Source of the DNA: Hygrocybe punicea
Taxonomy: Eukaryota; Basidiomycota; Agaricomycetes; Agaricales; Hygrophoraceae
NCBI GenBank assembly: GCA_963556145.1
Contig: OY744473.1
Location: 682,001 to 746,000, forward strand
DNA: 64,000 nt
Reading direction: 5' to 3'
Shown here: positions 12,051 through 22,010 of the stretch, piece after piece
How positions within the stretch are numbered: position 1 is the stretch's first letter
How the letters are laid out: the number at the start of each line of letters is the position of its first letter
Translations under genes and position numbers: made by a program
Notes under the pieces: generated by a model
What the model saw: only the letters and a program-made list of their open reading frames with translations
Told to the model about the DNA's origin: nothing
Databases searched by the model: none

Positions 12051-13136
12051 TAGTGTTGCCGAAGTTCAGTTCGGTCCGGTTCTGACCCTTTTTGGCGGAA
12101 CCGCAAACTGAACTTCAGGTCCGGTTTGGCGCATGGCCAAACCTGGACCCGGACGGCATTGAACCGTTTCTCCGCGTTCGGTCTGGGTTCAGACGCGGTC
12201 TGAACCCCGGACCGAGGTGGGCTCACCCCATGAGCTCCGTTCTCCTCGCGAATAGCAGGCACGTATCAATCGATACGGCGCTAGACTTCGCGAGGTAGTT
12301 GGGCTGCGGGGGAGCTGTCCGGCACTGCTGCTGCCACCGCTGTCACTGCTGCCGTCGCCGTTGCTGCTGCCACTGCTGCTGCTGCTGTCGTGGCCGTTGC
12401 TGCTGCCGCCGTTGCTGCTGCCGCCGTTGCTGCTGTTGCTGTTGCTGCTGCTGCCGGCATTGCTGCTGCTGCTGGCCGTCATAGTTGTGGTTGCCGTTGT
12501 TGTTGCTGCCGCTGGTGGTGATGTTGGATGGCTTTGGCTGTTGCCGCTGCCGCTGCTGCTGCTGCTGCTGCTGCCGTTGCTGCCGGCGCTGCTGCTTCCG
12601 CTGTTGCTGCTGCTGCTGGCCGTTGCCGTTGTCGTTGCCTGGTTGCCGTTGCCGCCGCTGGTGGTGGTGGTGTTGCGGCTGCCCCGCGTCCGTTGGCATT
12701 GCGTTGGCATTGGCATTCATCTTGTGCCAATGTGGTTGCGATGTGGTCGCAGTCGAGTTGCCTGCCGCAAATAACATTAGTAAAGTTAAGAAAAAAATGG
12801 AAACTTACCTTTGAACACAACACAATTTGTGTTGTGTTCAACCCGCGTTGAAGTTGCTGTGTTGCGTGAAAGGTCACGGCCGGTCACATGATGCCGTTTA
12901 ACACGAAATAGTAAGTAAAGAAATACGAAAAACAAATGAAATCAATACCTTAAAAATATCCGCGTTCGCGGTTTGAACGCGGTTTGGAGCCGTTCAGGAA
13001 ATCCGGCAGGCCTCGAAACCCGGAACTGAACCCGCGGTCCGGTTCAGCACTTGGCTGAACTTAGACCGAACTTAGGGTTCGGTTCGGGGTTTGAACCGGG
13101 TTCGGCTAGGTTCGGAACCGAACTACGGCAACACTA
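12051..13136 (+). mobile_element. Nested second hAT-like element
   Basis: The ends are TAGTGTTGCCGAAGTTCAGT and, at the right, GAACTACGGCAACACTA, which is related to but distinct from the host element's termini. The flanking octamers GTCGACGT and GTTGTCAT agree at five of eight positions, so the target duplication is weak or decayed. The interior is dominated by CTG/CCG/TTG triplets (12299-12700). No gene is present. The long frames across it on both strands are low-complexity artefacts. Confidence 0.6.
12299..12700. repeat. CTG/CCG/TTG-rich triplet repeat
   Basis: About 400 bp of imperfect GCTGCTGCC and GTTGCTGCT triplets. All six frames stay open for long distances because stop codons are excluded by composition. 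It lies inside the nested hAT-like element. Confidence 0.85.
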
Positions 13137-13146
13137 GTTGTCATTT

Positions 13147-13560
13147 GGGTGTTGTGGTGGTGGTGGTGGTGGTGACCCGACGCGTCACACGCGTTGTTCG
13201 CGCGAAGGCAGGTTGGACCTGCGATTGCCATGTTGGCAGGTTTGGGTAGGCACGTGGTGGTGATGGTGGTGGTGGTGGTGGTGGTGGTGGTGGTGGTGCC
13301 CTACGCATCATACGCGTTGTGCACACAACGATGGCCGGGTTGCACCTGCTTTGGTTGTTTTCGGCGGACGCGTGGTGGTGGTGGCATAGGAGCCTCTTCG
13401 CGTGGGTGTCCAGGCGCGTCATACGCGTTGTACACGCGACGACGGCCGGGTTGACCCCGCGTTTTGGCGTTCCTCGGTGGTGTTGGTGTTGCGTGGTGAT
13501 GATGGTGGTAGTGGTGGTGTTGCGTGGTGGTGGTGTTGGTGGTGGTGGTGCGTCAACCTG
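13147..13560. repeat. GGT-rich simple repeats in hAT-like copy 1
   Basis: Runs of GGTGGT near 13155, 13260-13300, 13375 and 13500-13550 are separated by related phrases containing ACGCGT. The same block occurs, reverse-complemented, in copy 3 (34250-34860) as ACC runs. It is part of the element and not a gene. Confidence 0.8.
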
Positions 13561-14132
13561 TAATGTGTTAATGCGTTAGTTAAAGTTCAAATAAATAAAA
13601 ATAAAAAACATACGCGGGCGGCAGGGAGTACCCCGCCACCTGTTTTGTCGACCTCGGGTGCTCCATCGTCCTCGTTTGGCGTACATCAGGGGTGTTGCTG
13701 GTGGGCGTTGGTGACTTTGGGTGACTTTCGAAGTCAGCCAAGGAGCCGACTTTGGACTGTCGGTTTGCGGTTCAAACTGAGTTTGAAACCGTTTTGGCCC
13801 GCAGCCAAATCCCCAAACCGGAGATCGAACGGTTCGGTCTCCGCTGGAAATTCCCAAACCGAAACCGAGACCGGCGGTTTCGGTTCGGTCTAAACCGGGT
13901 TTGGATCGGTCTGAGACCGAACTTCCCCAACACTAGCATCCACACTCAACCAATCCACATGGCAAAGCGTGACCAAACGAAAAAATCTAAAGGTTAATTT
14001 CACAGGTCTCTGAGCAAAAAATGAAAATGATGGATATTTTTTAATTTGTATTTTTTAATTTTTCATCGTTTTCAATTTTTGGCAACAACTAAAATGAAAA
14101 TGTTTTTTGATATATCGTCACAATTTTTAGCC

Positions 14133-16474
14133 ATGCCCAAGCGGAAACCAAATCCAATGTCCCAAGTTGCGAATCTGGGTCTGAAGACTGTCAAGAAACA
14201 CAAGTGGGCTTCAGGTAATGAGGATAAGGAGAATGTAAGCCTTATTGAGTGTGAAAAACAAATCCTGACTATCTACTTGGCACATAGATCCCCCCTGCTG
14301 GAAAAGTTGTCTCATATGACAGTGGGAACATTGGAGTTGGGTCCCGAGAAGATGATTCAGCTGTCAAGATGACACTGCATCAAGAATACCATTCATATCA
14401 TGAAGATGGGGCCAGAAATGAGGTTCTTGAAGTGATGACGACATCCCCAGAAAATCCTGGCGAAGGAATGCGTGAAGATGATGGAGATCGCAAGAATATC
14501 GATAACGTGGGGTGGGAATCCCTAGAGACAGCCAGTGATGAAGAGTCCGTAGTTGATCAAGGGGAGAATTGCGAGAGGGAACGCACCAACAGCACTCGAG
14601 ATTCAGCATCACACAGCCGAAAACCTTTCCCACCTGACAAGGATGCTGCACAATTGGCGCTTTCAGATATTAAGTTGCTGCTGCAGCCACCAAGGAAGTC
14701 AGGACATTGATACAAAGATGCTGGTTTGGACTCCCTGCTCCAAACATGACTACAACAGATGCGGTCCTTATTATGGGTCTACACCAATGAATCACCATTA
14801 AACAAAGTTGTATCTGGTCAAAATGATGCAAGATGGTTGTCGGCTTCCCTTCACATCGTACACACAGCCAGATTAGGCATCTATGCAGCACAGAAGTTGC
14901 AGGAGTGGACAAAGGCATATATAATTGATTATACCAACTTACCTGCAAACCCATATGGGGCATGGTCAAAATCTTGGCTCAATGATGAGGATTTAGTGCA
15001 GGAAATACAACTGCACTTGCAAGGAATTGGGCCGTATGTCTGTGCTCAAGATATCTGCAACTACCTTGACCAGCCTGAAGTGAAGGCACGGCTCAAACTG
15101 AAGAAGACAATCCATTTAGCAACAGCACAGCAGTAGATGAAAAAAGTGGGCTACCACTGGACACTGAAACCAAGTGGCCAGTTCGAAGATGGCCATGAAC
15201 ATGCAGATGTTCTCTGGTATTGGCAAAGTGTTTTTCTTCCAAGGTGGGCCAGCATTGAGACTTGGTTGCGAGACTGGAAGTATCAGAATCCAGATGAGGA
15301 GATGGAGGAAGAGGTGAAAGAGGACGACACACCAGTTTTTGGCCCACAACAGCTGGTTATTGTATGGTTTCACGATGAATCCACTTTTTATGCAAACAAC
15401 TGGCACAGGAAGAGATGGGTTCACAATTCTGAGAAAGCAGTACCATGGCTGAAAGGGGAGGGAGCTTCTTTGATGGTTGCAGACTTTGTTTCAGCTGACT
15501 TTGGGTGGCTGCACTCTCTGGATGGCCAAGAGTCGGCAAGGGTTCTCTTCAGGGCTGGGAAGAACTGTGATGGGTACTTCATGAATGACGATATTTTGGC
15601 ACATTCTTGCAAAGCCATGGACATCCTCAAGAAATATTATCCAGAGCACAAGCACATTTTGGTCTTCAACAATGCTCCCACTCACCTCAAATGTGCGGCT
15701 GATGCCCTGTCTACCCGAAAAATGCCCAAAGGAACTTCTTCACCCAACAAGAACTGGGGAGTTGATATAACAAAGGTGGCATCTGATGGATCACCTGTGT
15801 ATGATGCCCATGGCAAACTTGTCAAAGTTCAACAAAAAATGGGTGATGGCCAATTACCTGATGGAACTCCTCAGCCATTGTATTTCCTTGATGGGCATGT
15901 TCATGCTGGACTGTTCAAAGGAATGGCTGTAATTCTCCAGGAGTGTGGACTGATCGAGGAATTGAGGTTGAAAGTGGAGTGTCACAATTTCAAATGTCCT
16001 CCTGGCGAAACAAGGTGCTGCTGTTGGCGGGTCCTATTCAATCAGCCCAACTTTGTCTCTGTCGAGTCTTGTCTGGAAATTGAGTGTCAATCACGGGGAT
16101 TTGAAGTCATCTTCCTTCCAAAATTTCATTGTGAGCTAAACTTCATTCAACAGTGTTGGGGCTATGCAAAACAGATCTATAGGCAGTTTCCAGCATCATC
16201 TCAGGAAGCAGATCTGGAGAAGAATGTTATTGCAGCATTGGATGCTGTCCCTCTTACATCCATGAGATGGTGTGTGATAATGTTTTGTGATCTCCGGATT
16301 GCATCTCACTTAAAATGAAGATATGCCTGGCGATCTCGTTGTTTTATGATGTTTTATAGTATTGGACTCAGTGGAAAACTTGCAGCATGGGCTTCCAAAA
16401 AATATAGGAGCCATCAAGTAATTACAGACAACGTATTGAAGGAGATTGAAGCCGCCAAACTTACTTTACATTAG
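14133..16474 (+). pseudogene. DDE transposase of the TA-flanked element, inactivated
   Basis: The main frame 15137-16318 shows the DDE core: VWFHDESTFYANNWHRKRWV (first Asp), ILVFNNAPTHLKCAADAL (second site) and IFLPKFHCELNFIQQCWGYA (the Glu). The second site reads Asn (AAC at 15668), whereas this fungal family normally has FDNATTH, so the catalytic Asp is lost. TAG at 15134-15136 interrupts the frame in place of a likely Trp (LATAQ-stop-MKKVGYHW). TGA at 16316 is followed in the same frame by the conserved tail GLSGKLAAWASKKYRSHQV to a stop at 16472. The N-terminal part (14133-15136) is spread over two frames with more stops. It is related to IS630/Tc1-type transposases of basidiomycetes. 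Confidence 0.8.
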
Positions 16475-16592
16475 TAACTTTTAGTTAACTGATTTATTAG
16501 TCATCCTATAACCCAATTCCGGTCTTAATGACTGTAATGTCACACTTTGGTCACGTCCACGTGGATTGGTTGAGTGTAGATGCGGCCAATCT

Positions 16593-16681
16593 TACCAGTT
16601 ATGCCAATGACACTGCAGAATCTCTGGTTGTTGCCCAGTACAATAACCCAAGATTCTGCAGTGTCATTGGCATAACTGGTA
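16593..16681. repeat. Perfect 31-nt hairpin flanked by TA
   Basis: Bases 16593-16623 and 16651-16681 are exact reverse complements (31 nt each) around a 27-nt loop. The outermost bases are TA at both sides. The left TA is the same one that closes the Tc1-like element. It may be a minimal fold-back element. Confidence 0.85.
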
Positions 16682-17655
16682 TGTGATTTCCTTGGCATTT
16701 GTTGCTCATGTCCATTTAGTTCACAGGTCTACTTTATTTACTGGGTTTTTGCAGGGTATTGCCTTGGTCATGTTTGCATTTAGGTAAGCGATTTCTATTG
16801 CCTGATTACTAACAGTACTCTTTTCAAGGTTTACTTCACAGTGAATATTGTGGCATCTCTGCATGCCCAACCATCAGTGGCTGGTCCTCAGCAATGAGTG
16901 TTGGCCACTATGGGTCTTCAATTAGGAATTCAGGGAGGGTGAATCCACCTGAGTTCCTTGCTGGGCGACCTACTTGTAGTGGGCCTGGTGGCATTGACAA
17001 ATTTTTATTGGGTAAGTCTCATTTTCATTATTAATCTTTGTATTAGTGACATTGTACCAACAGGTGATGTCTTTTATTTGTCTCAATTTTGTGTATTGTG
17101 TTTTGTTTGTATATTTCCATTGTCTGTTCCACAATGGTTGTTATGTGTTAGAAACATTTTGGACTTTGTCAGTCAGTCTTAATCAAGAAGGAGAAGAGCT
17201 CCTCCTTCGAGATTGAGACTGAATGACTTTTCTTTGAAACTTTGTTTTCTTCAAAGTGTTCTTTTCACACTCAAATTTGTTATTTCGACTTGTTGTACTT
17301 ATTGGATCATTGCATGTAATGTGAAGTGTTATTGGCCAGCATGGAGTATTTATTGAATTTTATCGCCTCTAACCCTAACCCTAAGTCACTGGCAGAAAAG
17401 TTGGGCAGTGCACGGAAATAATATTCAGACATCTTCTGAAGATGAAAATACTTGAGTACATAGATGAATCTTACTTGATTGAACCAGCATCTTGTCATGT
17501 ATTTGGTTGTCTGAAAATTGACCAGACAAGATAAGTCTCCCAGATTGCTCAGTCACACCTATTGGCTAGATGATATAACCACGTCTGGTAAAAACCAGCT
17601 CATGCTTGTTGAGCAAAATATTTCCCAGTATGAACAAATTCCCACAAGATGTGGT
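16682..17655. other. Intergenic with small inverted repeat and telomere-like phrase
   Basis: No convincing gene. An imperfect inverted repeat of about 23-27 nt arms lies at 17169-17225 (CAAGAAGGAG against CTCCTTCGAG). The phrase CTAACCCTAACCCTAA at about 17368-17383 equals two and a half TTAGGG-type telomere repeats. Confidence 0.5.
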
Positions 17656-17659
17656 TCCA

Positions 17660-18245
17660 TAGTAGGCCAAGGACCATTAGTTGACTGGCCAATGTACCCC
17701 ACACTGTTGGTCAACCCATGCTGACTGGCCAGCCAATGGATTGCTGGTCAACCACATTTCTTGGCTAGTCAGCCAACCTAGGCCAATGGCTAGCCAATAT
17801 CTGCCAGGGCCTAGAGGGTTGGCCAACCCATGCTTTCTGGCCAACCCAAATGTTCCTGCTAGTTGGCAAACCTATGCTTGATGGGATGCCCATACATGTC
17901 AGTAGGTCAGCCAACTCATGCTTGATGGCCAGCCAATATATCCAGTGGGTCGGCCAACCCATGCCTGATAGGCAGCCAAAATATGTAAGATGGTCAGCCA
18001 ACCCACGTCTGATGGGCAAGCCAATATATGGCAAAGGGTCAGCCAACCCATGCTTTCTGGCTAGCCAAAATATCTCTACTGGTCAGCCAACCCATGCCTG
18101 GTGGACAGCCAAAATATAGCCAACCCACATCTGATGGGCAGCCAATATATCTGGTTGGGTTGGCCAACCCATATCTGTTGGCCAGCCCATATATTCCAAT
18201 GGGTTGGCCAACCCATGCCTAATGGCCAGCCAATATATCCAGTTG
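17660..18245. repeat. About 44-bp minisatellite
   Basis: About twelve imperfect copies of a unit built on GGCCAACCCATGC...GGCCAGCCAATATATCC, with spacing near 44 bp. Open frames on both strands across it repeat short peptides and are not genes. Confidence 0.85.
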
Positions 18246-18356
18246 GGGCACTTGTAGTAGATGTACCTGGGCTGTCACATGAAATTTTACATGAGTAAAA
18301 GTAGCTCGGAAAGTGAACAAGGTGAACAAAATATTAATGAAGGCAAGATAGGGCAT

Positions 18357-18937
18357 TGTGACGGCGAGTTCGGTTGTAGACCCGAATGGGAATCTACGAA
18401 AAGGGGTGATCAGCTAAGAAGTGATCAGAGGAGTTTAGTGTCTATAGTCTAGTCAATCCAACCCGAATCCGGGGTTCCGGATCAGAGGGGAAGTGAAGGG
18501 AGTGGAGTACGAAGACTAATATGGAGACGATACGAAGCGAGGACTAAGAAATAGAACTGAAGGGGAGCGATAACCTGTATTTTCTATATGGTTGTAGTAT
18601 AAGAGTACATCTTTTATACTACTGGGAGAGATCCTGTGCTGTAGTAACTATGTACTACAACCGAAGGCTGTAACTGATAGGAGAGGAGTGGAGTGGAGGA
18701 ATGCTATGTACTAGGAGGCGGGAAATGTAGATACATGATATATGACTATAAACGTACTGATTCCGGGTCGTTAGAGACATTGCAGTGCATGTAGGAACAA
18801 ATCCGGAGGCGGAATCCGGAGCGGAATCGATGGAAAAGACCGGAATCGGGCGGAATCGATGATACATGAATGGGAATGGACGGGGACAATGTGGGATATG
18901 AAGAGGATTTGGGTCCAGACGGCCCAGAGCCTCTACA
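18357..18937 (-). repeat. LTR of the 7.6-kb element (3' LTR by element orientation)
   Basis: 581 bp, TGTGACGGCG...CCTCTACA on the plus strand, so it begins TGTAGAGG and ends CGTCACA on the coding strand. By eye it differs from its partner at about five positions, all in the last 85 bp on the plus strand. Confidence 0.9.
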
Positions 18938-19205
18938 TCCGGTCAGGACTCAGATAGAGACCATCCCTGGTCGATCCATACAAAATAACGAAGATACCGG
19001 GGTCATGGGAATAAATGAGCGGATGCGATGTTGAAAACGGACGGAAACGGGAGTACAACGTGAGCGGAGTCGAAGCCGGCGGGTATCGAAGCGTCGGGAA
19101 GCAGTGGTCCAGAGCTACTAAAAGAGGGTGGGGCGAAACGGCTGGATAAAGGAACAACGGTCACGTGATGGGGCAACAAATACAAACAAGAAAACTTTTC
19201 AACGC

Positions 19206-19360
19206 TGGAGTAGTAGCGAGTGCCTAGTCACGTGACGAGGCTCCCACGGTTCGTTGTAGATAGATCCCTGTCAGTAGTCAGTCCGAATCCATCCTTCCTC
19301 GCCAGCTCTTCTGCGAGATTCTCCAGCTAGCCCTCGGAGTGGTATCTCCGTACCACTCCA
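19206..19360 (+). repeat. 5' LTR of the nested element
   Basis: 155 bp starting TGGAGTAGTAGCGAG and ending CGTACCACTCCA. It appears identical to 21789-21943. Confidence 0.9.
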
Positions 19361-19362
19361 AC

Positions 19363-19386
19363 GTGGTGATGAGAGCGGATTCGAAC
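19363..19386 (+). promoter_or_regulatory. Probable primer binding site of the nested element
   Basis: TGGTGATGAGAGCGGATTCG and the AACC that follows contain the complement of a tRNA CCA end and of the conserved GGTTCGAATCC T-loop box. The tRNA identity is not assigned. Confidence 0.65.
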
Positions 19387-19582
19387 CCAGCTTCTGTCTT
19401 GAGCGACTTTCAGCGACTTCCAGCGATTTCCAGTCATTTTTCAGCACCCCAGCGATTTTCCGAGTACAGAGCACAGAGCACAGAGCACCGCGCACCGAGC
19501 AGTTCCCCGAGCACCAAGTGATTTTCCAAGCACCAAACGATTTTCCGAGCATCAAACATTCTCATTTTCTCGACCTACACAA

Positions 19583-21673
19583 ATGACTACGAAAAAGAAG
19601 CAAAAAGAACGAGCGAAGAAGGAAAAAACGCGGCGGAAAACCAACACAAAAAGAGAACCAACAATCTCGCCACCAACGGCCCAGCCCACAGCGACGTGGA
19701 CCCAAATGAACACAACGACGACGCTCACTGCCCCGGTGCCCGCCAACGCCATCCCAACACCACCCAGTGCCTCCGACCGTGAACATTCAACAGCCTCGTC
19801 GACCCACCTTACCGCCAACTGTGGCCAGCCAAAAACGAGGCACGGACCCCAAGATTCAACCCTGCACACCACAGCACGCCCACCTCCACCAAAAGCGTCG
19901 ACGTTCGCGCCCGAGCACGCCACGTCGTTATTGCCCACCCAAATGGCCCCACCCTCGCTGCAAAACGCGTCAGAACGCGCCCCAAACCCAACCGCCACGT
20001 TCGCGTCCCCCACCCTCGCAACCACGCCCCAAGTCCCCACAACGTCAACGGCAACCCCGTCTACCGTCTCGCAGGCCCCAACGCCGTCCGCTCGCGTGCC
20101 CATCACGCCCAACACGACTGCCATGTTACGGCTGCACCCAACGCTGCAGCCTTCGCCTTCAATACTCGGACCATGGCCCCAGCGTCCAACCACACCCACG
20201 TCGACCCAGGAACGGCCAACGCGAGCACCCGTGTGCCCAAACGAACCCCAGTCCAGCCCAGCTGCTGCCGCCACGTCACCAACGAACGTGAAGCACCGCG
20301 AAGCACCACCAGCACCTCAGCCGCAACCCCAACGTACGGCCCCGCCCCCGTTGACCCGGAAACCACAGACGCCAATGCCGGTGCACCAAGACGAGCCCCA
20401 GCCCACGTCAAACGCGTCCACCACACCGTCCCACAATGCCAACCACCTCCAAACCGAACACGGACGCGAATACCCAGCGCCCATGGCTCTCGCCACCCCC
20501 AACCCCAAGCACCCCCGAGCAGAGCGCAGCCGTGAGCTGCCTTCGAAATACCCCAACCCCAGCGCCAAAAGCGGCCGTGAGCGCGAACGCCCGGCGTGTA
20601 GACCCAACCCCAATGCAAGGCCAACCCCAGAGCCCTGTCCCGCGCCCGTTCCATCCCAGCCTGCAACCATATCCCACCCCAACCCAAAAAGCTCGCATGA
20701 GCGTGAGTGTTCAACGCCCACCGGCATGCCCACTCCCAGCACCGCGAAACCGGCCTCGAAACCCCTCCGACACGAACGTCTCGCGCCTACACCGTCTCGC
20801 GCCACCATCCCCGTCTACCCTGACCCAAAACCGAACCCTCAACACGACCATCTCGTCCCCACACCGTACCGCGCTTCCACCATCCACCAAACGCGTCATG
20901 GAGACCCGCACGGCCAGTCGTGGCCTCTGGCATCCGAGATCGCGGAGTTCCTTGCAGGAGAGAGCCGAGACAAAGCAAATGGCGCTGCGAGGCAAAACAA
21001 CAAAGAGCAGGGTGAGAAAACGCGACAACACGCGAGCACGAAGGAGGAAACGCGCACCGGGGACAAACCCCACCGAAAGGGAATAAAACAGCACGACGAA
21101 ACGTTCCAACACACGACCGCATGTGAAGGAGACCCACCTAGCCCCACAAAACGATATGCCAACGTGTCTACACAAACGGAGCCCATGGAGACACCGCCGT
21201 CAGCGTGCCGCACCAATATCCCTACCCCAAAAACTCAAGCTGTCCCCACATTCAACACCCCCTGCCAAAATCATACTTGGCGCAACACCTATCATACCCA
21301 CGTCCCCATCTGGCGACCCAAGAATGTCCCCACCCTTACCTACCCCCGAGTGCAAAATCCATGGTCCACGCTTCGCTACCGTCACCGCCGCGTCCACCCT
21401 CAAAACCTTCCCCCGAGATACCCTGTAAATAGACTCCCACCTCGTTATCAACGATACCCAATACATTTCGACGACTCCCCGTATCGAGTACAACCCCACC
21501 ACCTTCCCACTATCTCTATGCGAAACTCATCAAAACTTCTGGCTCGTGTCCACCACGTTTCTCATAACCTTTCCCATCCCTCTGTTTCTCTCCCATCTTT
21601 TTTCAGACAGATTCCTGTTTCCTTTGATCCCAGTCTTGGACCTCCTTTACTAGACCCTAGTGGAGTAGACTAG
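19583..21673 (+). CDS. 696-residue Pro/Thr-rich disordered protein of the nested LTR element
   Basis: An uninterrupted frame from ATG 19583 to the stop at 21671 fills the space between primer site and polypurine tract. The N-terminus is strongly basic (MTTKKKQKERAKKEKTRRK). The next 450 residues are rich in Pro, Thr, Ala and Asn with loosely repeated HERE/PNPK phrases. A short ordered-looking stretch (WPLASEIAEFLAGESRDKA) is followed by a Lys/Glu-rich part and a Tyr/Arg/Pro-rich tail. There are no zinc knuckles, protease, reverse transcriptase or integrase motifs. It may be a Gag-like structural protein or a captured frame. The stop-free length could partly reflect C-rich composition, since a long frame also runs antisense. 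Expression evidence would be needed to be sure it is a protein. Confidence 0.55.
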   Translation: MTTKKKQKERAKKEKTRRKTNTKREPTISPPTAQPTATWTQMNTTTTLTAPVPANAIPTPPSASDREHSTASSTHLTANCGQPKTRHGPQDSTLHTTARPPPPKASTFAPEHATSLLPTQMAPPSLQNASERAPNPTATFASPTLATTPQVPTTSTATPSTVSQAPTPSARVPITPNTTAMLRLHPTLQPSPSILGPWPQRPTTPTSTQERPTRAPVCPNEPQSSPAAAATSPTNVKHREAPPAPQPQPQRTAPPPLTRKPQTPMPVHQDEPQPTSNASTTPSHNANHLQTEHGREYPAPMALATPNPKHPRAERSRELPSKYPNPSAKSGRERERPACRPNPNARPTPEPCPAPVPSQPATISHPNPKSSHERECSTPTGMPTPSTAKPASKPLRHERLAPTPSRATIPVYPDPKPNPQHDHLVPTPYRASTIHQTRHGDPHGQSWPLASEIAEFLAGESRDKANGAARQNNKEQGEKTRQHASTKEETRTGDKPHRKGIKQHDETFQHTTACEGDPPSPTKRYANVSTQTEPMETPPSACRTNIPTPKTQAVPTFNTPCQNHTWRNTYHTHVPIWRPKNVPTLTYPRVQNPWSTLRYRHRRVHPQNLPPRYPVNRLPPRYQRYPIHFDDSPYRVQPHHLPTISMRNSSKLLARVHHVSHNLSHPSVSLPSFFRQIPVSFDPSLGPPLLDPSGVD

Positions 21674-21788
21674 CTTGGTTGTTTTTGGTCTGTCTTTCAG
21701 TCTGTTTTCCCCCTTTTCTTTTCCTCTTTCCCCCCTGTTTCGAGTCTTTGATAGCGACGAGGACGTCGCTATGAGGAAGGGGGGCACT

Positions 21789-21943
21789 TGGAGTAGTAGC
21801 GAGTGCCTAGTCACGTGACGAGGCTCCCACGGTTCGTTGTAGATAGATCCCTGTCAGTAGTCAGTCCGAATCCATCCTTCCTCGCCAGCTCTTCTGCGAG
21901 ATTCTCCAGCTAGCCCTCGGAGTGGTATCTCCGTACCACTCCA
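21789..21943 (+). repeat. 3' LTR of the nested element
   Basis: 155 bp, an apparently identical copy of 19206-19360. It directly follows the polypurine tract at about 21773-21785. Confidence 0.9.
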
Positions 21944-22010
21944 ACGCAACTTCAACAATCTCGACAACAACCTCAATGAGCCCAACAAGCCCAACAAACA
22001 CCAACACCAA

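Larger units (their letters stand above)
11715..13935 (+). mobile_element. hAT-like non-autonomous element, copy 1
   Basis: The inverted termini are TAGTGTTGGGGAAGTTCGGT at the left and its complement ACCGAACTTCCCCAACACTA at the right. The 8-bp target duplication GCATCCAC is exact (11707-11714 and 13936-13943). An 8-bp duplication with TAGTGTTG-like ends is the signature of the hAT superfamily. The interior has no transposase. It holds purine/pyrimidine-skewed GGTTCGGTTTGG-type repeats, a palindromic CGTCAATCGACG phrase, triplet repeats and a nested element (12051-13136). Without the nested part it is about 1.13 kb, like the other copies. Confidence 0.85.
11698..16592 (+). mobile_element. TA-flanked DNA transposon (IS630/Tc1-like), split by a hAT-like insertion
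   Basis: The ends are inverted repeats: AGATTGGCCGCATCC at the left and, read on the minus strand from 16592, AGATTGGCCGCATCTACACT at the right. Both are flanked by TA (11696-11697 and 16593-16594), as expected of the Tc1/IS630 class. The left repeat is interrupted at 11715 by another element. After that insertion (13936 on) it continues ACACTCAACCAATCCAC, which matches the right repeat. Without the insertion the transposon is about 2.67 kb. It encodes the broken transposase at 14133-16474. It lies within the Ty3 relic. Confidence 0.75.
19206..21943 (+). mobile_element. 2.74-kb non-autonomous LTR element nested in the larger one
   Basis: 155-bp LTRs at 19206-19360 and 21789-21943 appear identical base for base, beginning TGGAGT and ending ACTCCA. 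The 4-bp target duplication ACGC is present (19202-19205 and 21944-21947). Three bases after the left LTR lies TGGTGATGAGAGCGGATTCG, followed by AACC. This resembles the complement of a tRNA 3' end including its T-arm, so it is a primer site. A polypurine tract GAGGAAGGGGGG precedes the right LTR. All parts are in plus orientation. The single ORF (19583-21673) is not pol. Identical LTRs imply a very recent insertion. Confidence 0.9.

Noticed and set aside
12189..12877. Overlapping long frames on both strands (poly-Gln, poly-Leu, poly-Cys, poly-Ala)
   Set aside because: Produced by CTG/CCG/TTG triplets that exclude stop codons. Located inside a nested transposable element with no splice or start context.
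13141..13579. Poly-Pro and poly-Val frames
   Set aside because: GGT/CCA simple repeats of the hAT-like element. The same block recurs in copy 3.
17660..18245. CRISPR-like array
   Set aside because: Units are contiguous imperfect repeats without unique spacers, in a eukaryotic genome with no cas genes.
19363..19400. tRNA gene (GGTTCGAATCC box on the minus strand)
   Set aside because: Only the 3' T-arm and acceptor side are present, immediately after an LTR. It is a primer binding site, not a tRNA gene.
19552..21216. Long minus-strand frames (Gly/Val/Arg-rich)
   Set aside because: Shadow of the Pro/Thr/Ala-rich plus frame. The LTR, primer site and polypurine tract fix the element's direction as plus.
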